A stretch of 64,000 nt of DNA from Saprospira grandis (lineage in GTDB: Bacteria; Bacteroidota; Bacteroidia; Chitinophagales; Saprospiraceae). The DNA lies in NCBI RefSeq assembly GCF_027594745.1, contig NZ_CP110854.1:744001-808000 (forward strand), given 5' to 3'. The notes beneath the pieces were generated by a model. The model was given only the letters and a program-made list of their open reading frames with translations, did no database searches and was not told the DNA's origin. Below, piece by piece: positions 17,302-25,811 of this stretch; position 1 is the first letter of the stretch; every line of letters begins with the position of its first letter. The translations under genes and the position numbers were made by a program.

Positions 17302-18360
17302 ATGTTTGGTTTCCTCAGAAATGAGATGCTCGAAGTGATCGAGTGGAAGGAAGATAGCAAGGACGTTGTGCTTTGGAAGTTTCCCGATAAAGATGCAAAT
17401 ATTAAATACGGTGCACAATTGACCGTTCGTGAGTCGCAGATGGCCCTTTTTCAGAATGAGGGGCAGATTGCCGATGTATTTTTTCCGGGTCGACATAAGT
17501 TGATTACGGAGAACATGCCGATTCTCACGACGATTAAATCATGGAAGCACGGTTTCAACTCTCCTTTCAAGTCGGATATTTACTTTGTTAGTGGCCGACA
17601 GTTTACGAATATGCGTTGGGGCACGCCCAATCCTATTTTCATTAAGGATCCAGAGCTCAACCGAGTTCAGGTGCGGGCCTTTGGGGTGTATTTCATCCGC
17701 ATTAAGGACCCCAAGAAGTTTTATCAGGAGTATGCGGGCACCAAAGACATCCTTTACATCTCTGAGTTGGAGGATTCGCTAAGAGGTTTGATTGCGCCTA
17801 AATTTGCGGAGGCTTTGGCCAAGAGTGGCGTTTCTGCTTTTGATATTTATGCCAACTACTCGACTTTGGGTGATACGATTGCGCCTATTTTGCAGCAGGA
17901 CCTAGATCCTTTTGGTATTGAGTTGACGAAGTTCCAAATTTCTAGTGTGTCTCTTCCCCCTGAGGTAGAAGAGCATATCAATGAAATGGCCAAGGTAAAT
18001 TATACCTCGGATGCCAATTTGGATAAAATGCAGCGCATGGCCAATATTGAGGCAACAAAAGAATCGGCCAAACATGGCATTCAGCCTCAGCAGCTCCAAA
18101 ATCAGAATCAGCAGCAGATGATGCAACAAATGATGATGCAGCAAATGATGCAACAGATGATGAATCAAGGCGGCGGCATGATGGGTAACAATAATATGCA
18201 GCAACAACAACAGCAGCAGCAACCTCAGGCCCAAGCCCCCAAGCTTAGCCGAGAGGAAGTGATGAAAAACCTTAGAGAGTTGGGAGAACTCAAAGAAATG
18301 GGTATCCTAACTGAAGAAGAGTTTAATAGTAAGAAAGCGGAGCTTTTGGCCCAACTTTAA
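17302..18360 (+). CDS. SPFH-domain protein with Met/Gln-rich linker and SHOCT tail
   Basis: A 352-residue protein of the SPFH/virion-core-protein (YdjI-like) family. The N-terminal ~225 residues form the SPFH-type domain (MLEVIEWKEDSKDVVLWKFP, then VQVRAFGVYFIRIKDP). Residues about 255-320 are a low-complexity linker of Met and Gln (MMQQMMMQQMMQQMM). The end is a SHOCT domain (LRELGELKEMGILTEEEF). No transmembrane helix is present, so it is likely a cytoplasmic or membrane-peripheral oligomeric scaffold. The linker DNA is CAG/ATG-repetitive, which may be length-unstable. A strong terminator follows. Confidence 0.85.
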   Translation: MFGFLRNEMLEVIEWKEDSKDVVLWKFPDKDANIKYGAQLTVRESQMALFQNEGQIADVFFPGRHKLITENMPILTTIKSWKHGFNSPFKSDIYFVSGRQFTNMRWGTPNPIFIKDPELNRVQVRAFGVYFIRIKDPKKFYQEYAGTKDILYISELEDSLRGLIAPKFAEALAKSGVSAFDIYANYSTLGDTIAPILQQDLDPFGIELTKFQISSVSLPPEVEEHINEMAKVNYTSDANLDKMQRMANIEATKESAKHGIQPQQLQNQNQQQMMQQMMMQQMMQQMMNQGGGMMGNNNMQQQQQQQQPQAQAPKLSREEVMKNLRELGELKEMGILTEEEFNSKKAELLAQL

Positions 18361-18382
18361 GCCGAAGCAATTTCCCTTATTT

Positions 18383-18420
18383 AGTCAATCTTATCTTTTG
18401 AGGTAAGATTGACTTTTTTT
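18383..18420 (+). terminator. Intrinsic terminator after the SPFH gene
   Basis: An 11-bp perfect stem AGTCAATCTTA (18383-18393 with 18404-18414) followed by a T-run. The next gene starts only 13 bp later, so pbpC needs its own promoter or read-through. Confidence 0.85.
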
Positions 18421-18432
18421 AGCCCCTATCCT

Positions 18433-20847
18433 ATGAAGATTTTCCGAGCTTTTGGCCGTTTTTTATATCGCTGGCGCTACCTCTGGCTGCTGAGTTTTTC
18501 GGCGGCACTCTTATTTTATATTTTTTGCCTACCCAAAACCCTATTTAAAGATCCTTATAGCTTTGTTTTATTGGATCGCAAAGGACAGTTTTTGGGGGCC
18601 AGAATTGCCCAGGATGGCCAATGGCGTTTTCCGCCTACAGATAGTTTATCTCCAAAATATGTTCGTTGCTTATTAGAATTTGAGGACCGGCGATTTTATT
18701 CACATTGGGGCATTGATATTTATGGCTTTGGTCGGGCAATTCGAGATAATTGGCAGGCGGGAAAAGTGGTTAGTGGGGGCAGTACAATTAGTATGCAGCT
18801 GATGCGCTTATCGAGAAAGCGCAAAGGGCGGGCCTTTAGCCAAAAAATTATGGAAAGTATTTTGGCCTCTCGTTTAGAATGGTCCTACTCTAAGGATGAA
18901 ATTTTAAAGCTTTATGCTAGCCATGCCCCTTTTGGGGGCAATGTGGTGGGTATAGAGGCCGCAGCCTGGCGATATTTTGGAAAATCGGCCCAAGAACTGA
19001 GCTGGGGCGAAGCCGCCACCTTGGCCGTCTTGCCCAACAGTCCGGCCCTGATTCACCTAGGAAGAAATAGGTCGGCCCTAAAAAATAAACGCGATCGATT
19101 ATTACAGACCTTGGTCAAACGAGAAGTTTTAGACAGTTTAGAAGCAAGTCTGGCCCAAAAAGAACCCATTCCCGAAGCCCCCCTGCCCTTGCCTCAAGAA
19201 GCCCCGCATTTACTGGAGCGGGCCCGCCAAGAACTAGGCGATGGCCTACAACTTCAAAGTTCTGTAGACCGACTGCTACAGCTACAGTTGTCGGCGCTTT
19301 TACAACGCTATCATCGAGATTATCGACAGCAAGAAATTTACAATATAGCGGCCTTGGTTGCCGATATAGAAACGGGAGAAATACTGGCTTATGTAGGGAA
19401 TATTCAGGATGAGGACCAATCTGATGCCCATGCCGATGATGTGGATTTAATTCGGGCCGAACGCAGTACGGGCAGTATTCTCAAACCATTTTTGTACGCC
19501 TTTATGCTAGAAGAGGGCTTATTGAGTCCCAAAAGCTGGCAATCGGATGTGCCAATTTCTATAAAAGGCTATCGGCCTACAAATTATAGTGGGCAATATA
19601 TGGGTTTGGTCCCTGCGGGCCAAGCGATTGAGCGCTCGCTCAATATTCCCTTGGTCCTGATGCTACAAGAATATGGGGTGGCCAAATTTAAGCAGCGGCT
19701 GCGCAGTTTGGGCATGAGTAGTTTGCATCGTTCGCCACAAGATTATGGCCTCTCCCTTATTTTGGGTGGAGCCGAGGGGCGTTTAGATGAAATGCTGGGC
19801 GGTTTTGCCAGTATGGCCCGTACCTTAAAAGCTTATGAAGAGCGGCCCTATTGTCCTTATTTGCCCGATCAGTTTCGCCCGCTCTCCTATCTGCCTAAGG
19901 TGGCCAATGAACAGCCCGCTTTAGAAAACTGCAGCGCCCAACCGCAGCTTTTATCGGCTGGAGCAATTTATCATTGTTTTCAAAATATGCAGCGTTTAGA
20001 GCGGCCCGCTTCTGAGGGGGCTTGGGAATATTTTGAGTCGGCCCGACCTTTGGCCTGGAAAACAGGCACCAGTTTCGGCTTTCGAGATGCTTGGGCCATG
20101 GGCGTAAATGGTAAATATGCCTTAGGGGTTTGGGTGGGCAATGCCGCCGGTGAAGGTCGGCCCGAACTAGTGGGCGTACAGGCTGCGGCCCCTATCCTAT
20201 TTGATATTTTAGACCTTTTGCCCGCCGATGAGGCCGAAACATTTGTTTTGCCCAAAACAGAGTTGCAGCCGTTAATGGTTTGTGCGCATTCGGGTTATCG
20301 GGCAAAAGAAAACTGCATCAAAAAAGAGCGCTTATTGTTGCCGCCTTCGGCCCAATCGCAATTGCCTACTTGCCCTTATCATCAGCAATTGGTAGTGGAT
20401 AGTGCCGAGCAGTACCGCCTACATGCCAACTGTGCCCCTTTGGCCGAGAGTAAACAAAAATCGTATCTGATGCTCCCCCCTTTGGAGGCCCATTATTATC
20501 GCTTGCGGCAGCCTTTGTATGAGCCGCCTCCAGCTTACCGCCCCGATTGTCTGGCCGATTTGCCCGAAGCGCCTAGCCGCATGCAATTTATTTACCCCAA
20601 ACAAGATTTAAAGGTCTTTTTGCCCATTGATTATGATGGCCAGCGCTCTAAATTGGTCCTTAAGGTCACGCATCAGGATAATAAGGCCAAATTGCACTGG
20701 CATTTGGACCAGCTTTATTTGGGCAGCACCCAAGATTTTCACGAAATGGAGGTGCAGGCGGCCAAAGGCCCACATACTATTGTAGTGATGGATGAATTGG
20801 GCCAAAGCATTAAGCGAAATATTGAAATTTTATCTGAAGGCGATTAG
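18433..20847 (+). CDS. pbpC: Penicillin-binding protein 1C
   Basis: An 804-residue bifunctional class A PBP of the PbpC type. One N-terminal membrane anchor (about residues 18-38), a GT51 glycosyltransferase domain (about 60-240) with EDRRFYSHWGID and GGSTISMQLMRL, a transpeptidase domain with the catalytic Ser in STGSILKP (near 347), SLNIP (near 393) and KTGT (near 542), and a C-terminal BiPBP_C domain (about 710-800). It polymerises and crosslinks peptidoglycan in the periplasm. In many Bacteroidota pbpC is next to an alpha-2-macroglobulin gene; here it is not. The frame opens at a TTG inside the preceding terminator; the ATG at 18433 is the start. Confidence 0.95.
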   Translation: MKIFRAFGRFLYRWRYLWLLSFSAALLFYIFCLPKTLFKDPYSFVLLDRKGQFLGARIAQDGQWRFPPTDSLSPKYVRCLLEFEDRRFYSHWGIDIYGFGRAIRDNWQAGKVVSGGSTISMQLMRLSRKRKGRAFSQKIMESILASRLEWSYSKDEILKLYASHAPFGGNVVGIEAAAWRYFGKSAQELSWGEAATLAVLPNSPALIHLGRNRSALKNKRDRLLQTLVKREVLDSLEASLAQKEPIPEAPLPLPQEAPHLLERARQELGDGLQLQSSVDRLLQLQLSALLQRYHRDYRQQEIYNIAALVADIETGEILAYVGNIQDEDQSDAHADDVDLIRAERSTGSILKPFLYAFMLEEGLLSPKSWQSDVPISIKGYRPTNYSGQYMGLVPAGQAIERSLNIPLVLMLQEYGVAKFKQRLRSLGMSSLHRSPQDYGLSLILGGAEGRLDEMLGGFASMARTLKAYEERPYCPYLPDQFRPLSYLPKVANEQPALENCSAQPQLLSAGAIYHCFQNMQRLERPASEGAWEYFESARPLAWKTGTSFGFRDAWAMGVNGKYALGVWVGNAAGEGRPELVGVQAAAPILFDILDLLPADEAETFVLPKTELQPLMVCAHSGYRAKENCIKKERLLLPPSAQSQLPTCPYHQQLVVDSAEQYRLHANCAPLAESKQKSYLMLPPLEAHYYRLRQPLYEPPPAYRPDCLADLPEAPSRMQFIYPKQDLKVFLPIDYDGQRSKLVLKVTHQDNKAKLHWHLDQLYLGSTQDFHEMEVQAAKGPHTIVVMDELGQSIKRNIEILSEGD

Positions 20848-20877
20848 GTTTTTTACCCCATTCCTTAGCCGAAGACC

Positions 20878-20917
20878 TTTTACGGTAGGTTAAAACCCAC
20901 ATGAATTTAACCGCCGA
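20878..20917 (+). repeat. REP-like unit, internally deleted copy
   Basis: TTTTACGGTAGGTTAAAACC followed by CACATGAATTTAACCGCCG. The two ends match the full copy at 31646-31730, but the middle ~50 bp (the second and third hairpins) are missing. Confidence 0.7.
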
Positions 20918-20949
20918 AGAATATGGCCAAAAGAAAAAAGACCGTTGAG

Positions 20950-21070
20950 CGGCCTAGCGATGCGAAAGGGGGCGGCGAAGCCGCAGACCAAGGCCGTCAG
21001 GCCGCAGGGCCGAGCAGACCTGCGAGCCCTGAAGCGTAGCGCCTGCCGAAGGCAGGAGGCCCCAAAAAAA
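20950..21070 (+). repeat. GC-rich interspersed element, copy 7 (forward)
   Basis: GGCCTAGCGATG, GGCGGCGAAGCCGC, GACCAAGGCCGTCAGGCC, GGGCCGAGCAGACCTGCGAG, a variant CCCTGAAGCGTAGCGCC, palindrome CTGCCGAAGGCAG and terminal GGAGGCCCCAAAAAAA. It lies immediately downstream of the REP-like unit. Confidence 0.85.
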
Positions 21071-21119
21071 CAAAAATTAAATCTCTACATTCTGTCTTCA
21101 GGGACTAAAATAAAATGGG

Positions 21120-21127
21120 TACTTTTG
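21120..21127 (+). promoter_or_regulatory. Possible -7 box of the Ntox23-like gene
   Basis: TACTTTTG matches TAnnTTTG and lies 26 bp before the ATG at 21153. No TTTG is seen at the expected upstream distance. Confidence 0.3.
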
Positions 21128-21152
21128 AGCTTTTGCCACAGAATAATTTAGC

Positions 21153-22118
21153 ATGAAACGCCCTCTTTTTTTTCTCTTCTTTTTATTGAGCAGTTCATTT
21201 TTGTCTGCCCAATCTTTGTCGCCACATTTTGGGGGACAATTGGGAATTAGTTTTAGTTTGGGAACGCATTTGCGGCGGATGGGCCTGATGGGGCATTTGT
21301 ATTATGCGGGCGATTTTTATCAGTTGAATTTGCAATGGCATCAGCACTATAATTGGTCGGCTAGAGGGACGGATCAGCGGGCTTGGGAGAGCCAGATCAA
21401 ATTGGGGGCGCAGGGAAGTTGGGGCCCAAAATATCAGCAAGTAGAGCAAATACATCCTTTTTTGACGGCGGCGGGGCAGCAAACGGCTCGGCCTTATGCC
21501 TTGGGCTATGCCTATATTTTTTATTTGGACCAATGGAAAACTTCGCAGCGTTCGGGTATTTTTTCTGCTCAGGTCAAAGATTTTCGCTTCTTTTTTGAGA
21601 ATGATTTTTTGGCCTTTCAAAGTTTAGATCGTTATCGAACGGGGGCCATGGGCCTGCATTATCGCTATAAAGATTGGCAATTTGGCTTTAGCAATATTAC
21701 GTATACGGGCGATGCCTACAGCCCTTATAGTCCCTGGATTAGCAATCCGAATTTTCCTTCTGCTTCGGGCTATATCGATATGGCTTCGGCTCCTTATGGC
21801 GATAAATCTTTGGGTATTTTGGCTTTAAAAGTAGATTGGCGGCCCCATTTTGAGGCCTTATCGCATGACTTTTTAGTGCATTTGCAACCGCAATTATCTT
21901 TGCGTTTGGGCGTAGATGCCGAGCAAATTCGGAATTTGGTCCAAAATAAATGGATCCATGATTCTAAATTGTTGCCATTGAACTGGAATGAAGAAAAAAA
22001 TCCTCATATTCCAATGGTAGACAGCGAGGGCTGTTCTTATTTGTATTTGCCAGGCCAAAAAATTCGTCGGCCCCGCTTTTTTGGCGAGCTTCAACTCAAT
22101 GAGGTAGAATTTTATTGA
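21153..22118 (+). CDS. Secreted Ntox23-like (polymorphic toxin type 23) protein
   Basis: A 321-residue protein with a signal peptide (FFLFFLLSSSFLSAQ). The body resembles the 'polymorphic toxin type 23' family as I remember it from Bacteroidota: GGQLGISFSLGTHLRRMG at the start, then GYAYIFYLDQWKTSQRSG, FFFENDFLAFQSLDRYRTGA and WQFGFSNITYTGDAY. The pattern of aromatic and alternating residues is also compatible with an outer-membrane beta-barrel. No toxin delivery domain (Rhs, VgrG, PAAR) or obvious immunity gene is attached. The last ~9 codons (from 22092) and all following sequence to about 22336 are repeated at 24828-25073. Family assignment is from memory; activity is unknown. Confidence 0.5.
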   Translation: MKRPLFFLFFLLSSSFLSAQSLSPHFGGQLGISFSLGTHLRRMGLMGHLYYAGDFYQLNLQWHQHYNWSARGTDQRAWESQIKLGAQGSWGPKYQQVEQIHPFLTAAGQQTARPYALGYAYIFYLDQWKTSQRSGIFSAQVKDFRFFFENDFLAFQSLDRYRTGAMGLHYRYKDWQFGFSNITYTGDAYSPYSPWISNPNFPSASGYIDMASAPYGDKSLGILALKVDWRPHFEALSHDFLVHLQPQLSLRLGVDAEQIRNLVQNKWIHDSKLLPLNWNEEKNPHIPMVDSEGCSYLYLPGQKIRRPRFFGELQLNEVEFY

Positions 22119-22336
22119 TTTTTTTTGATCTGTTTTTTTTGGGGCTGCCCTTCACTTCGTTCAGGTCGGGCTGTGCACTGGCTCGCAGGTCTGCTCGGCC
22201 CTGCAGTTTTTTCGCTACGCTCAAAAACTTTGGTCTGCGGCTGCGCCGCCCCAGTTTCCATCCCTCAGCCGCTCATCTTGTTTTTTTCAGTCTATCTTTT
22301 TTCTTCGGCAGTTTAAGGACGAGAATTTTTTTCTAA
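22092..22336 (+). repeat. Left ~245-bp direct repeat flanking the DarTG module
   Basis: Nearly identical to 24828-25073 (offset about 2736 bp; a one-base T-run indel and one G/A change seen near the right end). It contains the last ~9 codons and stop of the Ntox23-like gene plus a complete subtype-2 GC-rich element. Confidence 0.9.
22132..22271 (-). repeat. GC-rich interspersed element, copy 8 (reverse, subtype 2)
   Basis: TTTTGGGGCTGCCC, palindrome CTTCACTTCGTTCAGG-type, GGTCGGGCTGTGCACTGGCT, CGCAGGTCTGCTCGGCCCTG, a TTTTTTCGCTACGCTCAAAAA stem, GGTCTGCGGCTGCGCCGCC and CCATCCCTCAGCCG. Duplicated as part of the flanking repeat. Confidence 0.85.
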
Positions 22337-22371
22337 AATAAATATGGCCAAGATATTTCACTGGCCTCAAA

Positions 22372-22437
22372 AAAAGGGCAGCAAAAACATTTAGTTTTTG
22401 CTGCCCTTCCCTATTTGAAAGCCGCTAATTGAAAGGC
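22372..22437 (+). repeat. Hairpin-plus-tail repeat, copy B1
   Basis: A 14-bp perfect hairpin (AGGGCAGCAAAAAC 22375-22388 with 22394-22407, loop ATTTA) plus the tail TTTGAAAGCCGCTAATTGAA AGG. The same ~66 bp recurs at 25812-25881. The hairpin has A-rich flanks and may act as a terminator for either strand. Confidence 0.85.
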
Positions 22438-22524
22438 CCTAAAAAAAGCTAAACTTTTATGAGCGAACCACTTGCGCTTAGTACAAAAAAGACTCAACTT
22501 TAGTGAGCAACTAAAAAATAAGCC

Positions 22525-22980
22525 ATGATTCAACTCGATCAAAAATTACAAGACTATAAATTGAGCAAAAAAATGCTCAAAGCTTTTTACGGCATTTCTT
22601 ATCCCACTTTACGCAAACGCTTGCGCACTGCAGGCCTGCAGCATTTTATTGGCCGCAGAAAATTTCTCTTTGCCGAATTCCTACTCATTTTTAAGGCTTT
22701 GGGCCAGCCCCAAGAAATCGAAAAAGAAATTGAGGAGCTCGCCTTTATTTATGAGCAACTCCTACAGCTTGGACTTATCAAAGGCCAAAGCCAAAAAGCA
22801 TTGCCCCAAAAGAAGAAGAAAAAACAAGCCCAAAACAAAAATCGCCCTGCATTACGGCCAATTTCTACGACCTTGGTCCTCTGGCAAAACTTTTTGCAGC
22901 AGTATTATCAAGTGCTCTTGCTGGGCCTGGAGCTGTTGTATGGAGAGAAAAAAGAAAAATGGCTGGCGGAGGTGGCGTAG
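22525..22980 (+). CDS. Small protein with possible N-terminal helix-turn-helix
   Basis: A 151-residue basic protein. Residues about 10-60 (LSKKMLKAFYGISYPTLRKR, then a GRRKFLFAEFLLIFKALG stretch) look like a winged-helix or HTH unit; the middle is a Lys-rich stretch (KKKKKQAQNKNR), and the end is a Leu/Tyr-rich helix. I do not recognise the family. It lies 33 bp upstream of darT on the same strand, inside the repeat-bounded island, so it could be a regulator of the module, which is an inference from position. Confidence 0.55.
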   Translation: MIQLDQKLQDYKLSKKMLKAFYGISYPTLRKRLRTAGLQHFIGRRKFLFAEFLLIFKALGQPQEIEKEIEELAFIYEQLLQLGLIKGQSQKALPQKKKKKQAQNKNRPALRPISTTLVLWQNFLQQYYQVLLLGLELLYGEKKEKWLAEVA

Positions 22981-23013
22981 GGGGAAGATAAAACTCAATT
23001 TATACAAAAACAG

Positions 23014-23631
23014 ATGGATAATAATAGTTACTTATTCAGGATGGTTCATATCAATAATATAACTCATATTTTAAATCATGGAATTACTCATGCCGAGTCC
23101 GACTATGCCAATCCTAACTATAGTCCTATTGGCAATGGAGCTATTATTGAAAAAAGACGAAAAATCTTTGATCCAATCCATAATAAACCTTTATCAGATT
23201 ATATCCCTTTTTATTTTGGTCCTAGAATGCCTATGCTCTACGTTATTCAAAAAGGCTATGGCGTCCCTGCACTAAATCCCTCAAATATTGTTTACCTTGT
23301 AAGCAACATACAAAAAATTCTAGATGCTCAACTCTCTTTTGTATTTACAAATGGCCATGCGGTAAGTGAGGTTTCTGAATTTTTTGGAGAAGATGATATC
23401 CCTAATATCAATGATATTCTAGATCAAAATGCGATTAAAACTTCCTATTGGAATGATCCCAATGATTTGGATTTAAAGAGAAGAAAAGAGGCCGAATTTT
23501 TAGTGCTCAATGATATACCTATAAATTTAATCCTGGGATATATTGTCTATGATGAGCAAGCTAAAGCACAATTGATTGACCAAAATATCCCTGAACAAAA
23601 GGTGCATATCTCTCCAGAACGTTACTTTTAG
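23014..23631 (+). CDS. darT: DarT-family DNA ADP-ribosyltransferase toxin
   Basis: A 205-residue DarT (formerly DUF4433). DarT enzymes use NAD+ to ADP-ribosylate a DNA base, blocking replication; they act as toxin or phage-defence effectors. Family motifs: YLFRMVHINNITHILNHGI with the NAD-binding His, NPNYSPIG, LSDYIPFYFGPRMPMLY, VFTNGHA, and RRKEAEFLV, whose Glu is the expected catalytic residue. Length matches the family (about 200-215). The cognate DarG follows after 60 bp. The base composition is clearly more A/T-rich and poorer in GGCC-containing codons than the surrounding genes, consistent with acquisition from elsewhere. Confidence 0.9.
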   Translation: MDNNSYLFRMVHINNITHILNHGITHAESDYANPNYSPIGNGAIIEKRRKIFDPIHNKPLSDYIPFYFGPRMPMLYVIQKGYGVPALNPSNIVYLVSNIQKILDAQLSFVFTNGHAVSEVSEFFGEDDIPNINDILDQNAIKTSYWNDPNDLDLKRRKEAEFLVLNDIPINLILGYIVYDEQAKAQLIDQNIPEQKVHISPERYF

Positions 23632-23691
23632 ACAACAACGCTCAAGAAGACAACTTACACTATTTTTTATTTGAAATAAAAATATAGTACT

Positions 23692-24753
23692 ATGATAAAA
23701 GAAATTACAGGCGATCTGCTCAATAGTCCAGCAGAAGCACTAGTCAATACCGTAAATACGGTGGGCGTTATGGGAAAAGGTATAGCTCTGCAATTCAAAA
23801 AGAAATTTCCCAATAACTTTAAGTTGTATAAAAAGGCCTGCCAAGAAGGCAAAGTAGTACCTGGCAAAATGTTTATGACAACAGAACAAAACTTGCTGGC
23901 CGATTCCAAAATTATCATCAACTTCCCAACAAAAACAACTTGGAAAAAACCTTCCGAATATCAATATATTCAAGAGGGCTTAGCCGACCTAAAAAAGCTA
24001 ATAGAAACTCAACATATAAAATCTATTGCCATTCCTTCATTGGGTGCTGGTAATGGTGGTTTAGATTGGTCCAAAGTAAGAAAAATGATTTTTGCAGCCT
24101 TAGGTAACTTAGACTGCACAATATATTTGTACCAACCCAATTATAAACTCCCTGAAAAAATAAAAGCAGAGAAAGTTAAACTTACGCCTGCAAGAGCTAT
24201 GCTGCTCGCTATTTTCTACGATTTGATTAAAGAAGGAGAATTTGTATCTGAATTTGCAGGAGAAAAAGTAGCCTATTTTTTACAGCGGCTAGGCGGCCAA
24301 GAAGCATTCAAAAACTTAATCTACAAGCCCTATTTTTACGGCCCTTATTCAGGAAAAGTAAATCATGTTCTACATTACTTAAATGGTAGTTATCTTAAAG
24401 GCTATTACAGCAAAGACAAAAAACCCTTTGAAGAAATTGAACTGATTATGGATGCAGAAGCTACTGTCTTGGCTTACCTTAATAAACCCGAACACAAAAA
24501 ATATAAAGCTATTGTAGATAAAACCAGTAATTTTTTATCTGGATTCTATTCCCCTTTTGGCTTAGAACTGCTTTCCACCATTGATTATATCTGTCAGGAA
24601 CAACAAAGTACCGATTTAGAAAAAGTCAAAGAAGCCTTACACAATTGGAGCAGCCGAAAAACTAAACACTTTTCTAATGAACGCTATATTCAGCTAGCGC
24701 TAAAACAACTTAAAAATTCAGGCTTATACGATTCTCTAATCAAAGCCTCATAA
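23692..24753 (+). CDS. darG: DarG antitoxin: macrodomain DNA ADP-ribosylglycohydrolase
   Basis: A 353-residue DarG. The N-terminal macrodomain (about 1-150) shows ITGDLLNSPAEALVNTVNTV, GVMGKGIALQFKKKFP and IAIPSLGAGNGGLDW, the ADP-ribose-binding loops; it reverses the DNA ADP-ribosylation made by DarT. The C-terminal domain (about 165-350, MLLAIFYDLIKEGEFVSEFA and PYFYGPYSGKVNHVLHYLNG) matches the DarG C-terminal region that binds and neutralises DarT. Both halves look intact. It is 60 bp downstream of darT, in one operon, ended by a very strong hairpin. Composition is A/T-rich like darT. Confidence 0.92.
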   Translation: MIKEITGDLLNSPAEALVNTVNTVGVMGKGIALQFKKKFPNNFKLYKKACQEGKVVPGKMFMTTEQNLLADSKIIINFPTKTTWKKPSEYQYIQEGLADLKKLIETQHIKSIAIPSLGAGNGGLDWSKVRKMIFAALGNLDCTIYLYQPNYKLPEKIKAEKVKLTPARAMLLAIFYDLIKEGEFVSEFAGEKVAYFLQRLGGQEAFKNLIYKPYFYGPYSGKVNHVLHYLNGSYLKGYYSKDKKPFEEIELIMDAEATVLAYLNKPEHKKYKAIVDKTSNFLSGFYSPFGLELLSTIDYICQEQQSTDLEKVKEALHNWSSRKTKHFSNERYIQLALKQLKNSGLYDSLIKAS

Positions 24754-24773
24754 ATTGCTTTGTCCACAAACAA

Positions 24774-24819
24774 AAAAGTCGGCAGAAAAACGCTATTGTT
24801 TTTCTGCCGACTTTTTTTG
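24774..24819 (+). terminator. darTG terminator
   Basis: An 18-bp perfect stem (24774-24791 with 24798-24815, AAAAGTCGGCAGAAAAAC) with a 6-nt loop and a T-run. Its stem ends about 13 bp before the right direct repeat begins. Confidence 0.9.
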
Positions 24820-24827
24820 CCCCGCTC

Positions 24828-25073
24828 CAACTCAATGAGGTAGAATTTTATTGATTTTTTTTGATCTGTTTTTTTTGGGGCTGCCCTTCACTTCGTTCAG
24901 GTCGGGCTGTGCACTGGCTCGCAGGTCTGCTCGGCCCTGCAGTTTTTTCGCTACGCTCAAAAACTTTGGTCTGCGGCTGCGCCGCCCCAGTTTCCATCCC
25001 TCAGCCGCTCATCTTGTTTTTTTTCAGTCTATCTTTTTTCTTCGGCAGTTTAAGGACAAGAATTTTTTCTAAA
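24828..25073 (+). repeat. Right ~245-bp direct repeat flanking the DarTG module
   Basis: Copy of 22092-22336, beginning CAACTCAATGAGGTAGAATT and including the stop codon region of the Ntox23-like gene without the rest of the gene. It ends near AAGGACAAGAATTTTTTC. Confidence 0.9.
24869..25008 (-). repeat. GC-rich interspersed element, copy 9 (reverse, subtype 2)
   Basis: Base-for-base the same element as the copy at 22132-22271, duplicated with the flanking repeat rather than inserted independently. Confidence 0.85.
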
Positions 25074-25191
25074 AAACTTAACCACAGGACAAAAAAAGCG
25101 CCATTAAAAAGTTAATATTTATCTTTACCCCAAATGAAAGATACAGAAAAAGAGTTAAAGAAAAAACTAAGCGCAGCTTTAAGCTACCACT

Positions 25192-25770
25192 ATGAGCAAA
25201 TACTTCGCACTCCTAATAATTAGCCTAAGCATTCTAAACTCTTCTTGTACTATTTTATATGGGATCAAACAGAGGCCTTTTGACGATAAAAGCATAGCAG
25301 AATTTGTTAAGGAATTTGATGCAGATGAATCTCTAATTCTTAAAGATTCACTATACAGCATCTACTACTATGCTATAGACAGTTGTAGCGACTCAACATT
25401 GGTCAAAAATTTATTTCAGCCGCTACAGGTCCATTATTTAGATGCAAATTTTCAACATCTTGCTACGCATATCAATTGCTATGCATCGCCAGGATTAACA
25501 AAACTAAATTGGTCCGCAAAAGGAAAGCTAGCTAATTTCCCTCCCCGTTCTGATGTTGATGCAAAAAGTTGTACCCAAGGCTTAGAACACTTACTTTCTC
25601 CTTACCCTTTAAAAAATGAGGAGCAGTACTATGTCGTTATTTTTTGGAACCTCTACATGAAGAAACAATCTAAGCACTTAATCAAAACCGTAGAAAAATA
25701 CATCCAAAACAAAGCTTGCAAACTTGTTTTAGTGAATAATGACATCTGGTACGCTGAAACAGAGGATTAA
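25192..25770 (+). CDS. Lipoprotein of unknown function
   Basis: A 192-residue protein with a lipoprotein signal (LLIISLSILNSSC, lipobox NSSC, Cys19). The mature part is soluble with six or so cysteines (SCSDSTLVKN, INCYASPG, SCTQGLEH, NKACKLVL), perhaps two or three disulfides. No domain is recognised. It is A/T-rich like darTG, and lies between the right 245-bp repeat and the second hairpin-plus-tail copy, so it may belong to the same acquired segment. Confidence 0.6.
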   Translation: MSKYFALLIISLSILNSSCTILYGIKQRPFDDKSIAEFVKEFDADESLILKDSLYSIYYYAIDSCSDSTLVKNLFQPLQVHYLDANFQHLATHINCYASPGLTKLNWSAKGKLANFPPRSDVDAKSCTQGLEHLLSPYPLKNEEQYYVVIFWNLYMKKQSKHLIKTVEKYIQNKACKLVLVNNDIWYAETED

Positions 25771-25811
25771 ACTCATCCATATTATTTAATCCACCGCTCT
25801 ACCGCACCCAC

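Noticed and set aside
17902..18234. Minus-strand ORF rich in His and Leu opposite the SPFH gene
   Set aside because: It is the antisense of the CAG/ATG-rich Met/Gln linker; the plus-strand frame has clear family motifs.
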